Positions 19,957-29,533 of a stretch of DNA of 64,000 nucleotides are shown here, piece by piece (the stretch's first letter is position 1; each line of letters opens with the position of its first letter). The position numbers and the translations under genes were made by a program. Source of the stretch: Capronia americana. Lineage: Eukaryota; Ascomycota; Eurotiomycetes; Chaetothyriales; Herpotrichiellaceae. Under the pieces are notes generated by a model, which was given only the letters and a program-made list of their open reading frames with translations, made no database searches and was not told the DNA's origin. The stretch lies in NCBI GenBank assembly GCA_016110215.1, contig JADWQD010000003.1, forward strand, positions 868,001 through 932,000. The letters are read 5' to 3'.

Positions 19957-20952
19957 CTACATCTCACCACCTAGTATATCGGCTTCTTGACCCTGACTGG
20001 ATGGTAGTTTGTCACTGGCAGTGCCAGCAGCCAGGAGAGCGGCTGAAGCACGCAGCAACGCACCACTTCGCGGGCTTGACAGACCAGCAGACTCCTCCAG
20101 GTACTTGAATATCGCACTAGCACCATTGAGGTGAACAAGAGCTGCTCTGAAATCACCCCGGTTATTTTCCGCGCTAATGAGATGCCATAGACTGACGATG
20201 ATAGATTCATCAAGCCCGGTGGGAGTCGAGAGGTGAAGTCTCAAACTTTTGATGGCCTGGTAACAGTAGTAGGTACTGTACGGCGAGGACGAAGAGAGCT
20301 CCATCTCTGGAAGCATTGTCGATATGTTCGCGAGCAACGAATACATCAGCAGCTCGTTCTTGAAGCACGCTTGTATCATCGACGCAGCGCAGCTCAGAAA
20401 GGGATCCAGCCCTTTCGACTGCACCAAGCCTGTCGAACACAGCAGTTGTTCATGAGCCACAGACAGGTAATACTGCAGGTATTGGTACACTTGATTGTCG
20501 ATGACAAGTGGAGACGTCTGAAATGGATCCGTTGCAGAGTTTTGCATGTTCAAGCCTGTTGGGGTTGACATGTGCAAATGCGGTTGCAGTTCGAATAAAG
20601 CATGTGTCCTCCGGCCTGCTCGAGTCTTGCAATTTCGGGAAAGAGCGGTCGCCGTGCGGCCTCGGTGGCCAGAATCGCGTTGAACAGAGGCCGGAGCTAG
20701 TTTCACCTCCGTCGATGGTCCGGGGACTCCGCTGCTGCCCGTTATCGGGGAGATCACTCCTGCCTGACCTTTGCCGGAAATGCAAGAGGAAGAGGTTGCC
20801 GCCGGCCAGATTGTCTCTGGAGATGACTTGCGGGCGATAATGGAATGGATTTGGACATGGCGACGAATCGATCTTCTATGGTTCTTCTTATCCTGTGTTG
20901 TTGATTTCGACTCTGGGGTGTCATTGACGAAAAGAAAGGAAGGCGTATACAT
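19957..20952 (-). CDS. Short Fungal_trans_2-like regulator, probably C-terminally truncated
   Basis: 331 aa, starting MYTPSFLFVNDTPESKSTTQ and followed by a basic stretch (KKNHRRSIRRHVQIHS): the family's usual N-terminus, without a zinc cluster. Shared blocks with the 541-aa factor at 14994-16619: QYYLSVAHEQLL versus QYYLSVSHPRIW, NELLMYSLLANIST versus NEMSMYAMLASSAS, and the following AI...LR and ALVHLNGASAIFKYLEESAGL helices. The protein stops where the longer paralogue continues for roughly 200-240 residues. No in-frame continuation or plausible splice was found before the convergent gene. It may be a decaying copy or a shortened dominant-negative regulator. Confidence 0.65.
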   Translation of the reverse strand: MYTPSFLFVNDTPESKSTTQDKKNHRRSIRRHVQIHSIIARKSSPETIWPAATSSSCISGKGQAGVISPITGSSGVPGPSTEVKLAPASVQRDSGHRGRTATALSRNCKTRAGRRTHALFELQPHLHMSTPTGLNMQNSATDPFQTSPLVIDNQVYQYLQYYLSVAHEQLLCSTGLVQSKGLDPFLSCAASMIQACFKNELLMYSLLANISTMLPEMELSSSSPYSTYYCYQAIKSLRLHLSTPTGLDESIIVSLWHLISAENNRGDFRAALVHLNGASAIFKYLEESAGLSSPRSGALLRASAALLAAGTASDKLPSSQGQEADILGGEM

Positions 20953-21731
20953 TGCATAGCCTTGCTCGGTGCCTGCTTGGATTCGTCGGCCTCAGTACCT
21001 TTGTTATGCGGAGGTGGATGCACGGCACATTTGACCGGGCTTGTGATGGAAATACAACAAGCGATCGAGAAGCCCTCAACCATTTTCCGTGGCAGGACGC
21101 GGTTATCAACGGAGCCTCGACTCGCCTGAAGTCGAATTCAACACGCCCGCATAAGGAACTCTTTTGATGGACAACCGTTCGTCAGTCTCGAAGTGGCAAT
21201 CAGCATGATATTCTCCATACCACGGCCAGCGGCATGTGCTGACAGATGTCCGCGCTACAGATGGAACCGACCGCCTTCTTGACTTAGCAATGTCGCCCCC
21301 TTCACCAGAAGTGACGCTAAATTCCCCAAGAGCAGCAAGGAGAGTTCTAGAGACTTGATCCGGCCGACACATCAACTTCGAACAAGAAACGCCATAAAAC
21401 CGCCTCCGGTGTAGGCGTGGGTCTCGGAATATGCATGGTTTCCCGAAGCTATATGAAGATGTACAGGGGTAAGAACACCAGTTGTACGCTATGCCATGTT
21501 GATCGAACTCGTTCGAATGCCCGTCTTCTCAGCAGCCACCGCCTCCTCCCCTTCCGTGATGTGAACGATTTGCCAGTCTGCAAGAGTAGGGACGCCAAGA
21601 ATTTCGGACGGATGATTGGGGGGCTTTTGGGGGTTTCCCGCCGTTCGGGAGAACTATAAGGCGACTATCTATACATCAATCCCTTCTGTATGCAAAATCA
21701 CGATACGGACGTTTCGCCATCTTAGGCGTGA
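20953..21731. other. Intergenic (779 bp)
   Basis: Upstream of the short regulator and downstream of the carbonic anhydrase, both on the minus strand. Only short ORFs without recognisable content. Confidence 0.55.
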
Positions 21732-22599
21732 TCAGAGTCGGTTTTCCTTCTCGTCAATCTCCCTAAGCAGCCCGGTTTCAATGTCATATGCTAGGCCAAC
21801 GATCTGCGTGGTCTTCTTGATCAGTGGAGATGCTTTCAAAATCGCGATATCCGTCCGGATACTGTCCTCGATCCTGTGGCAATGTCAGTAATCTGGCATT
21901 GGTGGGAATGCGATTCAAGACTCACCCGCTGGAGATTTCTCCGTATTGGAGGGACTCGATCAAGTCTTTAGCGTCGGGATTGACTTCGAGCAGAGCCTTC
22001 TTGATGTCCGAATCGTGGTAATGGATCATACCACAGTCTGCGAGAGCGTTGTTAGTCGCGTTCATGGTTCACCTCAAAACCAGTTGTCTCCAACCGCCAC
22101 CGGAGCAGGGTGCTGAGGAGACGACGCGGATGGCCACCGACTTACCTGTATGGTGCAGCACAACAATTGTTCCCGGGTTTCCGATGGTCTGAAGGACCGA
22201 CAATGTTCGAATTGCATCAAATGCTCTGCCGCCCGCATTGCGAACCATGGTAGCCTCTGTGGTTTTTGTTTAGCGCCATTCCCACTGATTTCAATTTCGG
22301 ACAGCATGTTGTCGTCGTATGCAGGAAAGCGGCAGAACTTACTCAAGGTGGCATCGATGCCAAGGACTTGGTATGGATTAAGACGCGGGTCAGAGCAGGA
22401 CAGCACCACAACTCCCGCCCCTGATGCTCGCATTCCTGCCGCCATCTGTGGAAGGCTTGGTGGTGCTTGATAGGCTTGGGCAAACTTCCTGCATTGGGGT
22501 TTGATTAGCCACCACCCCCAATCTCTTGCTCTCAGTGGGACCTCAAGTGTGGACCTACTTGTTGCGCGCCAACATTTCGACGACCGCCTTCGGGAGCAT
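21732..22599 (-). CDS. Beta-class carbonic anhydrase, five exons
   Basis: Interconverts CO2 and bicarbonate. No single long ORF covers it. Exons on the minus strand: 22559-22599, 22343-22488, 22146-22256, 21926-22037, 21732-21873; introns of 52-108 nt, all GT-AG and in frame, give 183 aa. Seen: zinc ligands C45 (SCSDPR), H98 and C101 (HHTDCG); the D47/R49 dyad of SCSDPR; the substrate-side block MVRNAGGRAFDAIRTLSV at about 66-83; and C-terminal KKTTQIVGLAYDIETG. Length is normal for the short fungal type without organelle targeting. The start MLPKAVVEMLARN follows a CAACATCAA-rich leader. I cannot exclude a further upstream exon. Confidence 0.9.
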
Positions 22600-24715
22600 T
22601 TTGGTTTTGGTTTTGATGTTGATGTTGATTTTGGGTTTGATTTGATGTTAAATCTGATGTTGATGGCTTGTGATTGCGCAATAATACGTTCAAAGAACTG
22701 TCGAGGAGGTTGATGGCTAAGTTGAGAACACTACAAGGCATATTTCTGGAGTCTTCAACTATAATATCTAGAGGCCGGAAGTCGATGCCAAGGCTCAAGT
22801 CCTACCACGATGACCTCAACGGCTTGAGGTATCTCGAGACTCCGTGCGTTAGCCATGACAAAAAAAGCGGTCTGCCATCAAGGAAAGCTTAGCAAGCAAA
22901 CGGCTTTCTTCGCTCTGCCAAAGAAATTTGCTCGTTCGTACACCTTCTAATCGGGGCACGGGAAGAACGAACGATTGAAAGGTCGAGTGCTGAAGAAGCA
23001 TCATACGTACGATACGAGGCACATACGTCCATGGTTTCGTAAAGGTAGAGTTACTACTACTACCGTGTGTGGAGTAGCTGGGCGGACTAGCGTTGCGGTC
23101 TAGCGTCACAGATTAGCGCGGTGGACTAGCGCGGCGGGTTAGTGCAGTGGACCTGCGGGCTAGCGCTGTGTCGCCCTCGTCCTTGATTACGTACGGACGT
23201 ACCTCTATTACGAGCACTCGAGACCGAAAAACCTAATTGCCATAGTTATACGGTTAGATCCTAGTGGGTGAGGGAACGCCGCTTTAACCTGAGCTTTAGC
23301 TGGGTCTTCACCCGAGCATTAGCCTAGAGAGCGCTCCCTGAGTATAACACTAACACGCCTAATCAACCCCCTGGACACGGGTACGTTTGTTCCACCACAA
23401 AGCCGGTCGACTGGGGCACAGCATTTGCGGGTCCGACGACGTGTCAAAACCGCCGTGTCGAACAGCACCGAGACCACGGGGACCGTGGCGCGCCCGGCGG
23501 GATGCGTCGTTGAATGGTCCGGTTCCAGAGAGCGTTGACCCCAGTTCGTCATTATCCTTGCCCGTCCACCCGGCGCAGCCTGTTAGTATGTAAGTATAAG
23601 TACCAGACCAGACTGCGCGAGACGATGGACGCGCGGACCCATCGCGCTCGGTGTCCAGACGTGGCACAGGGACACTTTCAACACTCGGGCGAGCGAGTTG
23701 GCTGATGGCGATGCGGTTGAAGCGGAGGACGTGGTCTACTAAGCTGTGCCCGAGACTGGAGAGACGGGCCGGCCAGGCTCGCGAAAGATGTATCTCGTAC
23801 GACTCGCGAGGACAGCTGTGAGGTCCTTGGCCGTCGAGGCCAAGTTCTGACCCTTTGACGTGACCGTCGTCGTCGTCCGGGTCGAGTTGGGCCTGATCGT
23901 CGAGAGGCAGTGCTGGAAAGAAGGCCGTGTAGTTGTGACCCTGCTCGTCGCCTGCGAGCAGTACATAGTGCCGCGTCGACTGCACAAGGCGGTGGGAATG
24001 AGTCGGTCGTTGGGTTCGAGCCAAGGTCCCAACTGGGCGTCGCGTCTTGACTCTCCATCCTATATGGACCTTCTGCAGCAGTTTAAATCTGTATCTATAC
24101 TATATCAATAACTGTTCCGATGCTGTGCTGATCCTGTATAGATATCGCATCTGATACGGCATCAGAACTGTCCTGATTGAGACTGAAACTACTAGAGACA
24201 GGCAGTCCTGTAATCAACGAAATCCTTGCTCTTTTCCGTGACACGACGCCGGGACCTGGAGAAAAGAAAAAGTGCCGCAAGCATGCCCGGAACGCCGCAG
24301 ATTGCGCCCCTGACCCGCCTTGTCTTGTACATAAGGATCTTCTCTTCCGCCGACGCTCTGAATGCTCGCGTTCGTCCTCCACCATATAGCGGGTACATTC
24401 GCTCAAATAGGAAATCGAGATTCCTTGGCAACATTGCATTATCTGACCGTCGAGGCCGCGAAAGGCCCTGGTAGAAGACTTGTGCTGGGGGTTTCCTGTG
24501 CATTTCGCAGAGTGTAATGTGTCTGGATTTGTAAGAAGCATAAGCCCAGGGCCAGGCTCTGTGAAAGACTGTGTTCTATATAAGAGAAGACGGCGATACC
24601 TTCTCAGTTTTGAGAGAGCCGGCGTGACCTCCCTCTCCATTGAAAGACGAAGTATCACTGCTCTTGAAACTTGGCTGGACCTTAGAATTGTACACAACTA
24701 TATCTTCCCGCCAAA
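22600..24715. other. Gene-poor region with repeats (2.1 kb)
   Basis: The longest stretch with no accepted gene besides 60467-62331. It contains the 13-bp minisatellite and, at about 23230-23370, a patch of recurring TTAGC/CCTAA words. Two ORFs of about 200-220 codons on the minus strand (23359-24024, 24095-24697) lack ATG support or domain content. It may be decayed mobile DNA; I see no terminal repeats or transposase remnant. Confidence 0.5.
23069..23170. repeat. 13-bp degenerate minisatellite (GNGGACTAGCGCG)
   Basis: About seven or eight diverged copies in tandem: GTGGAGTAGCTGG, GCGGACTAGCGTT, GCGGTCTAGCGTC, ACAGATTAGCGCG, GTGGACTAGCGCG, GCGGGTTAGTGCA and others. Most copies keep a TAG/CTAGC core. 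The same word appears in both orientations in the hairpin at 13143-13164. Confidence 0.75.
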
Positions 24716-25640
24716 ATGGGTCCGTTTGCCTCCAACCTGGCCGGCACCCATTTCTTGGTGACCGGTAAGTCGACCTTCTCGTCGCCAGTAGCTCGACGTT
24801 GGCTGACAATGACGCAACAAAAATAAGGCGGCTCCAAGGGTATCGGCCGGGACATGACCATGACACTGTTGGCCGAAGGGGCCAACGTCTCCTACTGTGC
24901 CCGCAACGTTACCAACGAAGAGTTTTCCTCGGTCGAGACCGCCGCTGGGGCCAAGGCCGTCGGCACCAAGGTTGACATTAGCGACCCCGAGGCCATCAAG
25001 GCGTGGGTGGAGAAATCCAAGGCGACATTTGGGAGGATCGACCATGTCATAGCGAATGGTGAGCATGACGATCGGTGCCTTCCACGTTCCACTTCACTGA
25101 TTCTCTGTAGCGACCCCCAATTTCGCGGCACCAGACTTGGATTCTTGGAGGAAGAGTTTCGATGCCGACATTATCGGTCTGCTGGCGTTGATCAACGCCA
25201 GCCTGCCGCACCTCGAGGCCGCGGCGACCGCAACCAAAAACGCGTCGATCGTGGTGATCAGTTCCCTGGCCGGCTTCGAAAGACGCTTGCCCGAGGTCGC
25301 GTCGCCGTACACGGCGTTCAAGCGTGCCCAGGCCATCATCGCCCGGGACTACGTGCGCAAGATCGGGCCCATGGGAATCCGCATCAACACCATCATCCCG
25401 GGAACAGTTGAAACGCCGTCCATCACGAAGCCCGACGGCACGGTCGAGCTCAGCACGTTCCAGGAGTCGATGAAGGACCACGAGGAGTTTTTCCGCCAAT
25501 TTTTCGCCAGCACGCCACTCCGTCGCACCGGGAAGCCGGCCGAAATCTCCAACGCCGCCATCTTCCTCGCCAGTCCTCTGGCCAGTTACATCACCGGCGC
25601 CGAGCTATTGATTGACGGAGGCCTGTCAATATTTTTGTGA
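24716..25640 (+). CDS. Short-chain dehydrogenase/reductase (SDR)
   Basis: Classical NAD(P)-dependent oxidoreductase of 269 aa. Exons 24716-24764, 24828-25058, 25111-25640; introns of 63 and 52 nt are in frame. Seen: cofactor motif TGGSKGIG at 16-23 (intron 1 splits its second glycine), IAN in place of the usual NAG around 91-93, catalytic S144/S145 (VISSLAG), Y160 and K164 (SPYTAFKRA), and the FabG-like end GAELLIDGGLSIFL. Length is typical. Its 3' end lies 28 bp from the convergent regulator gene. The substrate is unknown. Confidence 0.93.
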
Positions 25641-25668
25641 CGCTTGGCGGGTTGTCTTTTATGATTAG

Positions 25669-27236
25669 TTAGGCAAGAGCGGAGAGGGCTCGTCTCACGC
25701 CCCCTTTTTCGTGGCCGACAATCGAGAATACCTCGGAGAAAATAGAAGAACAAGGAACGGCGAAGACATTGTCAAACCAAAAATATCGTTGAAGCACGAC
25801 CATAGCCTCTGCCCCCGTCGTGATGGGAAACACTGCCGCGGCCCGTCGGAGCATCGCCAGGTACCACGACTTTGTCGCGTCGTCACCGGCTCCGAGCGCA
25901 CCCATCGTGAGTTGCCAGAACGTCAGTTCCCGGCACGAGCATTCTTGCGTGTCGGGCTGCTGCATGACCGTCATGAGGTCAGCCGCTGAGTCCGCGCGGC
26001 TCGGTCCACTGTCGTGGTAGCTCGACAATATAAAATCCAGATATATGATCATCGCCAACGCGATGGCCGTGAGAAACGCCTCTCCTTGGATGTCTGTGCT
26101 GATCACTTGTTTCACGTTGACTAATCGGACAATCATGTCGACGAGTTGTGGTTTCTCTGTAGTTTTGTCACCCGTATCTTGCAATTTAAACATTTCCGAA
26201 GCGACGATGAGAATCGTGTTCACCGCCTTGGCACCGCCGTCGGAAAACATAGACTGGAAAACGCCCGTAGTTTCAAACACCCTGGCCAGTCGACTTTCAT
26301 GTCGAGTCTGAGAAAGCAAACCATGAACCGTTGTGCTGTTGAGAAGTTGTGGTCAGATATTTGGCATTGGACGGGATGCAACAATTATAAGCATACCGTT
26401 TCACCGCGTTGAAAATCAAGTCTGGCTGCACATGGTGGCATGCTTCTCGAGATCGCATGGACATGATCGCTACGAGACCTGATATATGGACTCGCCACGC
26501 GTTTACGTCGCCCGAAATCACCTTTGATGTCGGTCGGAGTCAGTTGGATTCGTCTCGGAGAATGCCGGGATAAGGCAGACCTCGCAAGTAGTCAGTGTCA
26601 GGATCGCGGCAATGACTCCGTCGGTCAGCCCGGTCGAGGTAGTGCTGTTTAGCCGCTGGTTGACCGATCGAATTGCACGCAGTCTGCAGACATGTGCCAT
26701 TGGCAGTGTCACAGTACTTGTTTGGTCCTGCCGCAAAGCGTATACACTGGCTGCCAAGCACAGCGTGGCTTCGAACATGGCCGGCTCGGTCACAAAGCGC
26801 CACAATTCCCATTCTGTTGCCCGTTCGACTTCGGCAAAATGTCCTGACGGGGCCAAAACAGGTCGTGCCGATATGTTCGCAACTGGAAATCGGTCGTATG
26901 GTTAGCGGAAGAACCTGAAGAACCAATGTGGAGAGTTTGGTTCATGGACGGACAATATTCAATCAAGAACAAGCGCTCGCTTGTCAGCTTCTGCCGCCCA
27001 AACCAAGGCAGACCCAGATCGAAAACGGCGGCATCACCGCTGCCATGAGATTGTAGAGGCTGGTTGCCGGCCGCAGCGACCGAGTGTTTCCGCCGCTTGG
27101 CGTACGACTGGACCATCTGCAATCGCCGTCGCTTAAAATTGGCCTTGGTGGTGTGCCTGCGCACCGCCTTGCAGCCGATGTAATCGAGGACCGGCCCCGT
27201 GGTCGTGACAAAGGTCAGTTGTGGACGTTGGTCCAT
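25669..27236 (-). CDS. Fungal transcription factor, Fungal_trans_2-like, no zinc cluster
   Basis: Reconstructed from four exons: 26954-27236, 26581-26882, 26397-26521, 25669-26335, giving 458 aa. Seen: N-terminus MDQRPQLTFVTTTGP followed by a basic stretch with KANFKRRR and YAKRRKHS, then DLGLPWFGRQKLTSERLFLIEY. The later helical part includes AMFEATLCLAASVYALR, the family-like junction TTCEVISGDVNAWRVHISGL, and a hydrophobic C-terminal region. No zinc cluster. The first intron is uncertain: donor 26953 (GTCCGT, 71 nt) is preferred, but a donor at 26923 (41 nt) also keeps frame. The other two introns (59 and 61 nt) are secure because they join family-typical sequence. Convergent with the SDR, of which it could be a local regulator. 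Confidence 0.75.
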
Positions 27237-28035
27237 GTTCAATCCGGTGCCGCCCCTGGCAGTGATGTTTTTGAGCGACCAAGATGGTCTCAAGACGGCT
27301 CAAAGACCTGGCACGTTGGACGAGCGACGAGCAACAAAAGTCGCTGGTACGCACCCAAAAGGTGCGGGTGAAATACTGACCGATTGCCAAGAGATCTGAT
27401 ATTCCAAACCGAGTTTGGACTGGAAGCCGGTGGGTTGACTTTCAGTGGGCCTAGGGTGGCCCTTGGGCATCTTGCGAGGTCGAGGTCTCGGGTGTCCCGG
27501 GCAGCCCCACGACACACCGCACAACCCTGCCAGGCACCTTGCAGGCACCCGCCGGCACTACGCCAGACACCTAGGTACGCACTGTTTGACGTATGTCCAC
27601 ATAAAGCGGCGTTGCAGAACCTACTGAGTAGTCATCAGAGATTGAGAAAGTCTATCCTATAGTGACTAAAGCATACACGGTACCGAAGGATGATTAGCAA
27701 GCGAGCTTCCTTGCGTCACCAACCACTCACGCCGACACGCCAAGGTCGAACCGTCCATCCCAAACGTCGCCTGAAAACACAGAATGTACGACCGACATAA
27801 TCAAGATTACTCCCTGTTGGCCGAGAGTCCTTCCCTTCCCGGCGTGGCTATGACATACCTTGGTAGCCGGTACGATGGGCACGTCCGCATTGTCATGGTC
27901 ATCAAAGCCGGCCGTAGAGTTCAGCGCAAGATGAAAGTGAAGTCCGTGGTATAAAGCGGGCTCTGATCTCCTTCACAACAGCGAAACACCTGAATCATAC
28001 ACAACATTCTTGGACAGTACAAAGCTCTGTAAACA
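27237..28035. promoter_or_regulatory. Divergent promoter region, regulator / NmrA-like gene
   Basis: 799 bp between divergent starts. No credible ORF or RNA was seen; a GC-rich stretch at 27440-27570 contains repeated CAGGCAC words. Confidence 0.4.
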
Positions 28036-29126
28036 ATGTCGACAGCTCCGGGCACAATATTGGTGATAGGCGGAACAGGCGCGCAGGGTGTGCCTGTGGT
28101 CAAAGGTTCGTTTCCCTGGAGCATTTCCCGCCTCTACATCTGCTAACGGCCGCTGAAGCCATGGTCGCGGACCAGAAGTATGCCGCACGCGTCATCACCC
28201 GCAATGGCTCTTCGAGAGATGCTCGAGAGCTCGCGAAGCTCCCCGGCGTGACCATCGTCGAAGGCGACTCTTACTCCGAGTCTGACCTCCGCAAGGCCTT
28301 CCAGGGCGTCGACTACGTCTTTGCAAACACCAATGGCTTCGCGGTCGGAGAAAAGTCCGAGATCTACTGGGGCATCCGGCTGTATGAGCTGGCGCGAGAA
28401 TTCAAAGTGAAGCATTTCATCTACGCGGGCCTCGAATATGCCTCCAAGCTCGGAAACTTCGACCCCAAATACAGGACGGGCCATCTCGATGGCAAGGGAA
28501 AGGTGGTGGACTACATCGCCGCGCAGCCGACCGAGCCGATGGCGTGGTCCGTCTTGACTTCTTGCCTGTACATGGAGGGGCTCTCGGAACTTCTGCAGCC
28601 ATTCCCACACCCTGACGATCCGAGCACAGCGGTCTTTGCCGTCCCTCTGGGGGATGCGAAATGTCCGCTGATCTATCTCGAGGACTATGGACAATACGCT
28701 CGCTGGCTGCTGGATACTCCATCGCGCAGCAACGGCCTCGAGCTGCACGTTGCAACCGAGGACATCGCCTGGAAGGACGTCGCCGCCGCGTACACTGCGG
28801 TCACCGGGAAACCGGCCGTGTACAAGGATGTCAGCCTGGACGAGTACTTTTCCCTCCCGATCTTCCCGTACCCTGATGCCAAAATCGGGCACTCGGCCGA
28901 TCGGGACGATCCCACCTTGTTCACGTTCAGGGAGAACTTCTCCGGCTTCTGGAACACGTGGAAGGACGAGTTGACGAAGCGCGACTACAAGCTTTTGGAC
29001 GACATCCTGCCGACAAGGGTGAAGAGCGTGAGGGAGTGGATGGAGAAGACAAAGTACGATGGCAAGCCGGCCTCTGTGCTCAAGGACTATCGCGACGGGT
29101 TTAGCAGGACAGCTCCACCTAAATAG
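28036..29126 (+). CDS. NmrA-like family NAD(P)-binding protein
   Basis: 345 aa from exons 28036-28105 and 28159-29126 (53-nt intron). Seen: N-terminal dinucleotide motif VIGGTGAQGVPVV at about 9-21, a ...RVITRNGSS turn typical of atypical SDRs, GDSYSESDLRKAFQGVDYVF, and HFIYAGLEYASKLGNF. No Tyr-X3-Lys catalytic pair in the classical position, as expected for NmrA-type redox sensors. Known members bind NAD(P) and may modulate GATA factors or act as reductases on small aromatics. Partner and substrate are unknown. It is divergent from the regulator at 27236. Confidence 0.88.
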
Positions 29127-29533
29127 TAATTGCGCGATGGTCGGTGGACGGTCCTAAATTGGTACACGATGGTTTACATAGGGGCGGGATGGACCTGCGG
29201 TGGATCTTCAGCCAACTCGACAAGTAGGCCGTAATACAGTATATCGCACTCTACTCTGCTCCTATAGTAACACAGTCTATAGCCTACTGAGCGTGAAAAC
29301 CAGCGGCACCTGCTCCGCGTTTATCGGTGACAGCATCTAGTTTCCCAGACTCTCCCGTCCCTGGGGCACGAGGATGAGGGCTCCATATCACCTTCACGTG
29401 AATCCCTGGTTTGTGACCGCGCAGGGAAGTCATACACAGCGCATTTTGACTATGCTCCGACGACTATGCTCTGTGCTTTCGACCCATGTATCACTGAATA
29501 GTCTGCCTGCACTCTCCCCGCCACGCTCGCTCC
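29127..29533. other. Convergent 3' intergenic region (407 bp)
   Basis: Between the 3' ends of the NmrA-like gene and the sedolisin gene. No gene was seen. Confidence 0.6.

Noticed and set aside
23359..24024. 221-codon minus-strand ORF in the gene-poor region
   Set aside because: It opens with TTG, not ATG, and is low in hydrophobic content. Two other frames are equally open over the same bases and no domain is recognisable.
23990..24030. GGTTCGAGCC word resembling a tRNA T-arm
   Set aside because: No acceptor, D or anticodon arm can be placed around it.
24095..24697. 200-codon minus-strand ORF before the SDR gene
   Set aside because: It lies across the SDR promoter and has no family-like blocks or clear start context.
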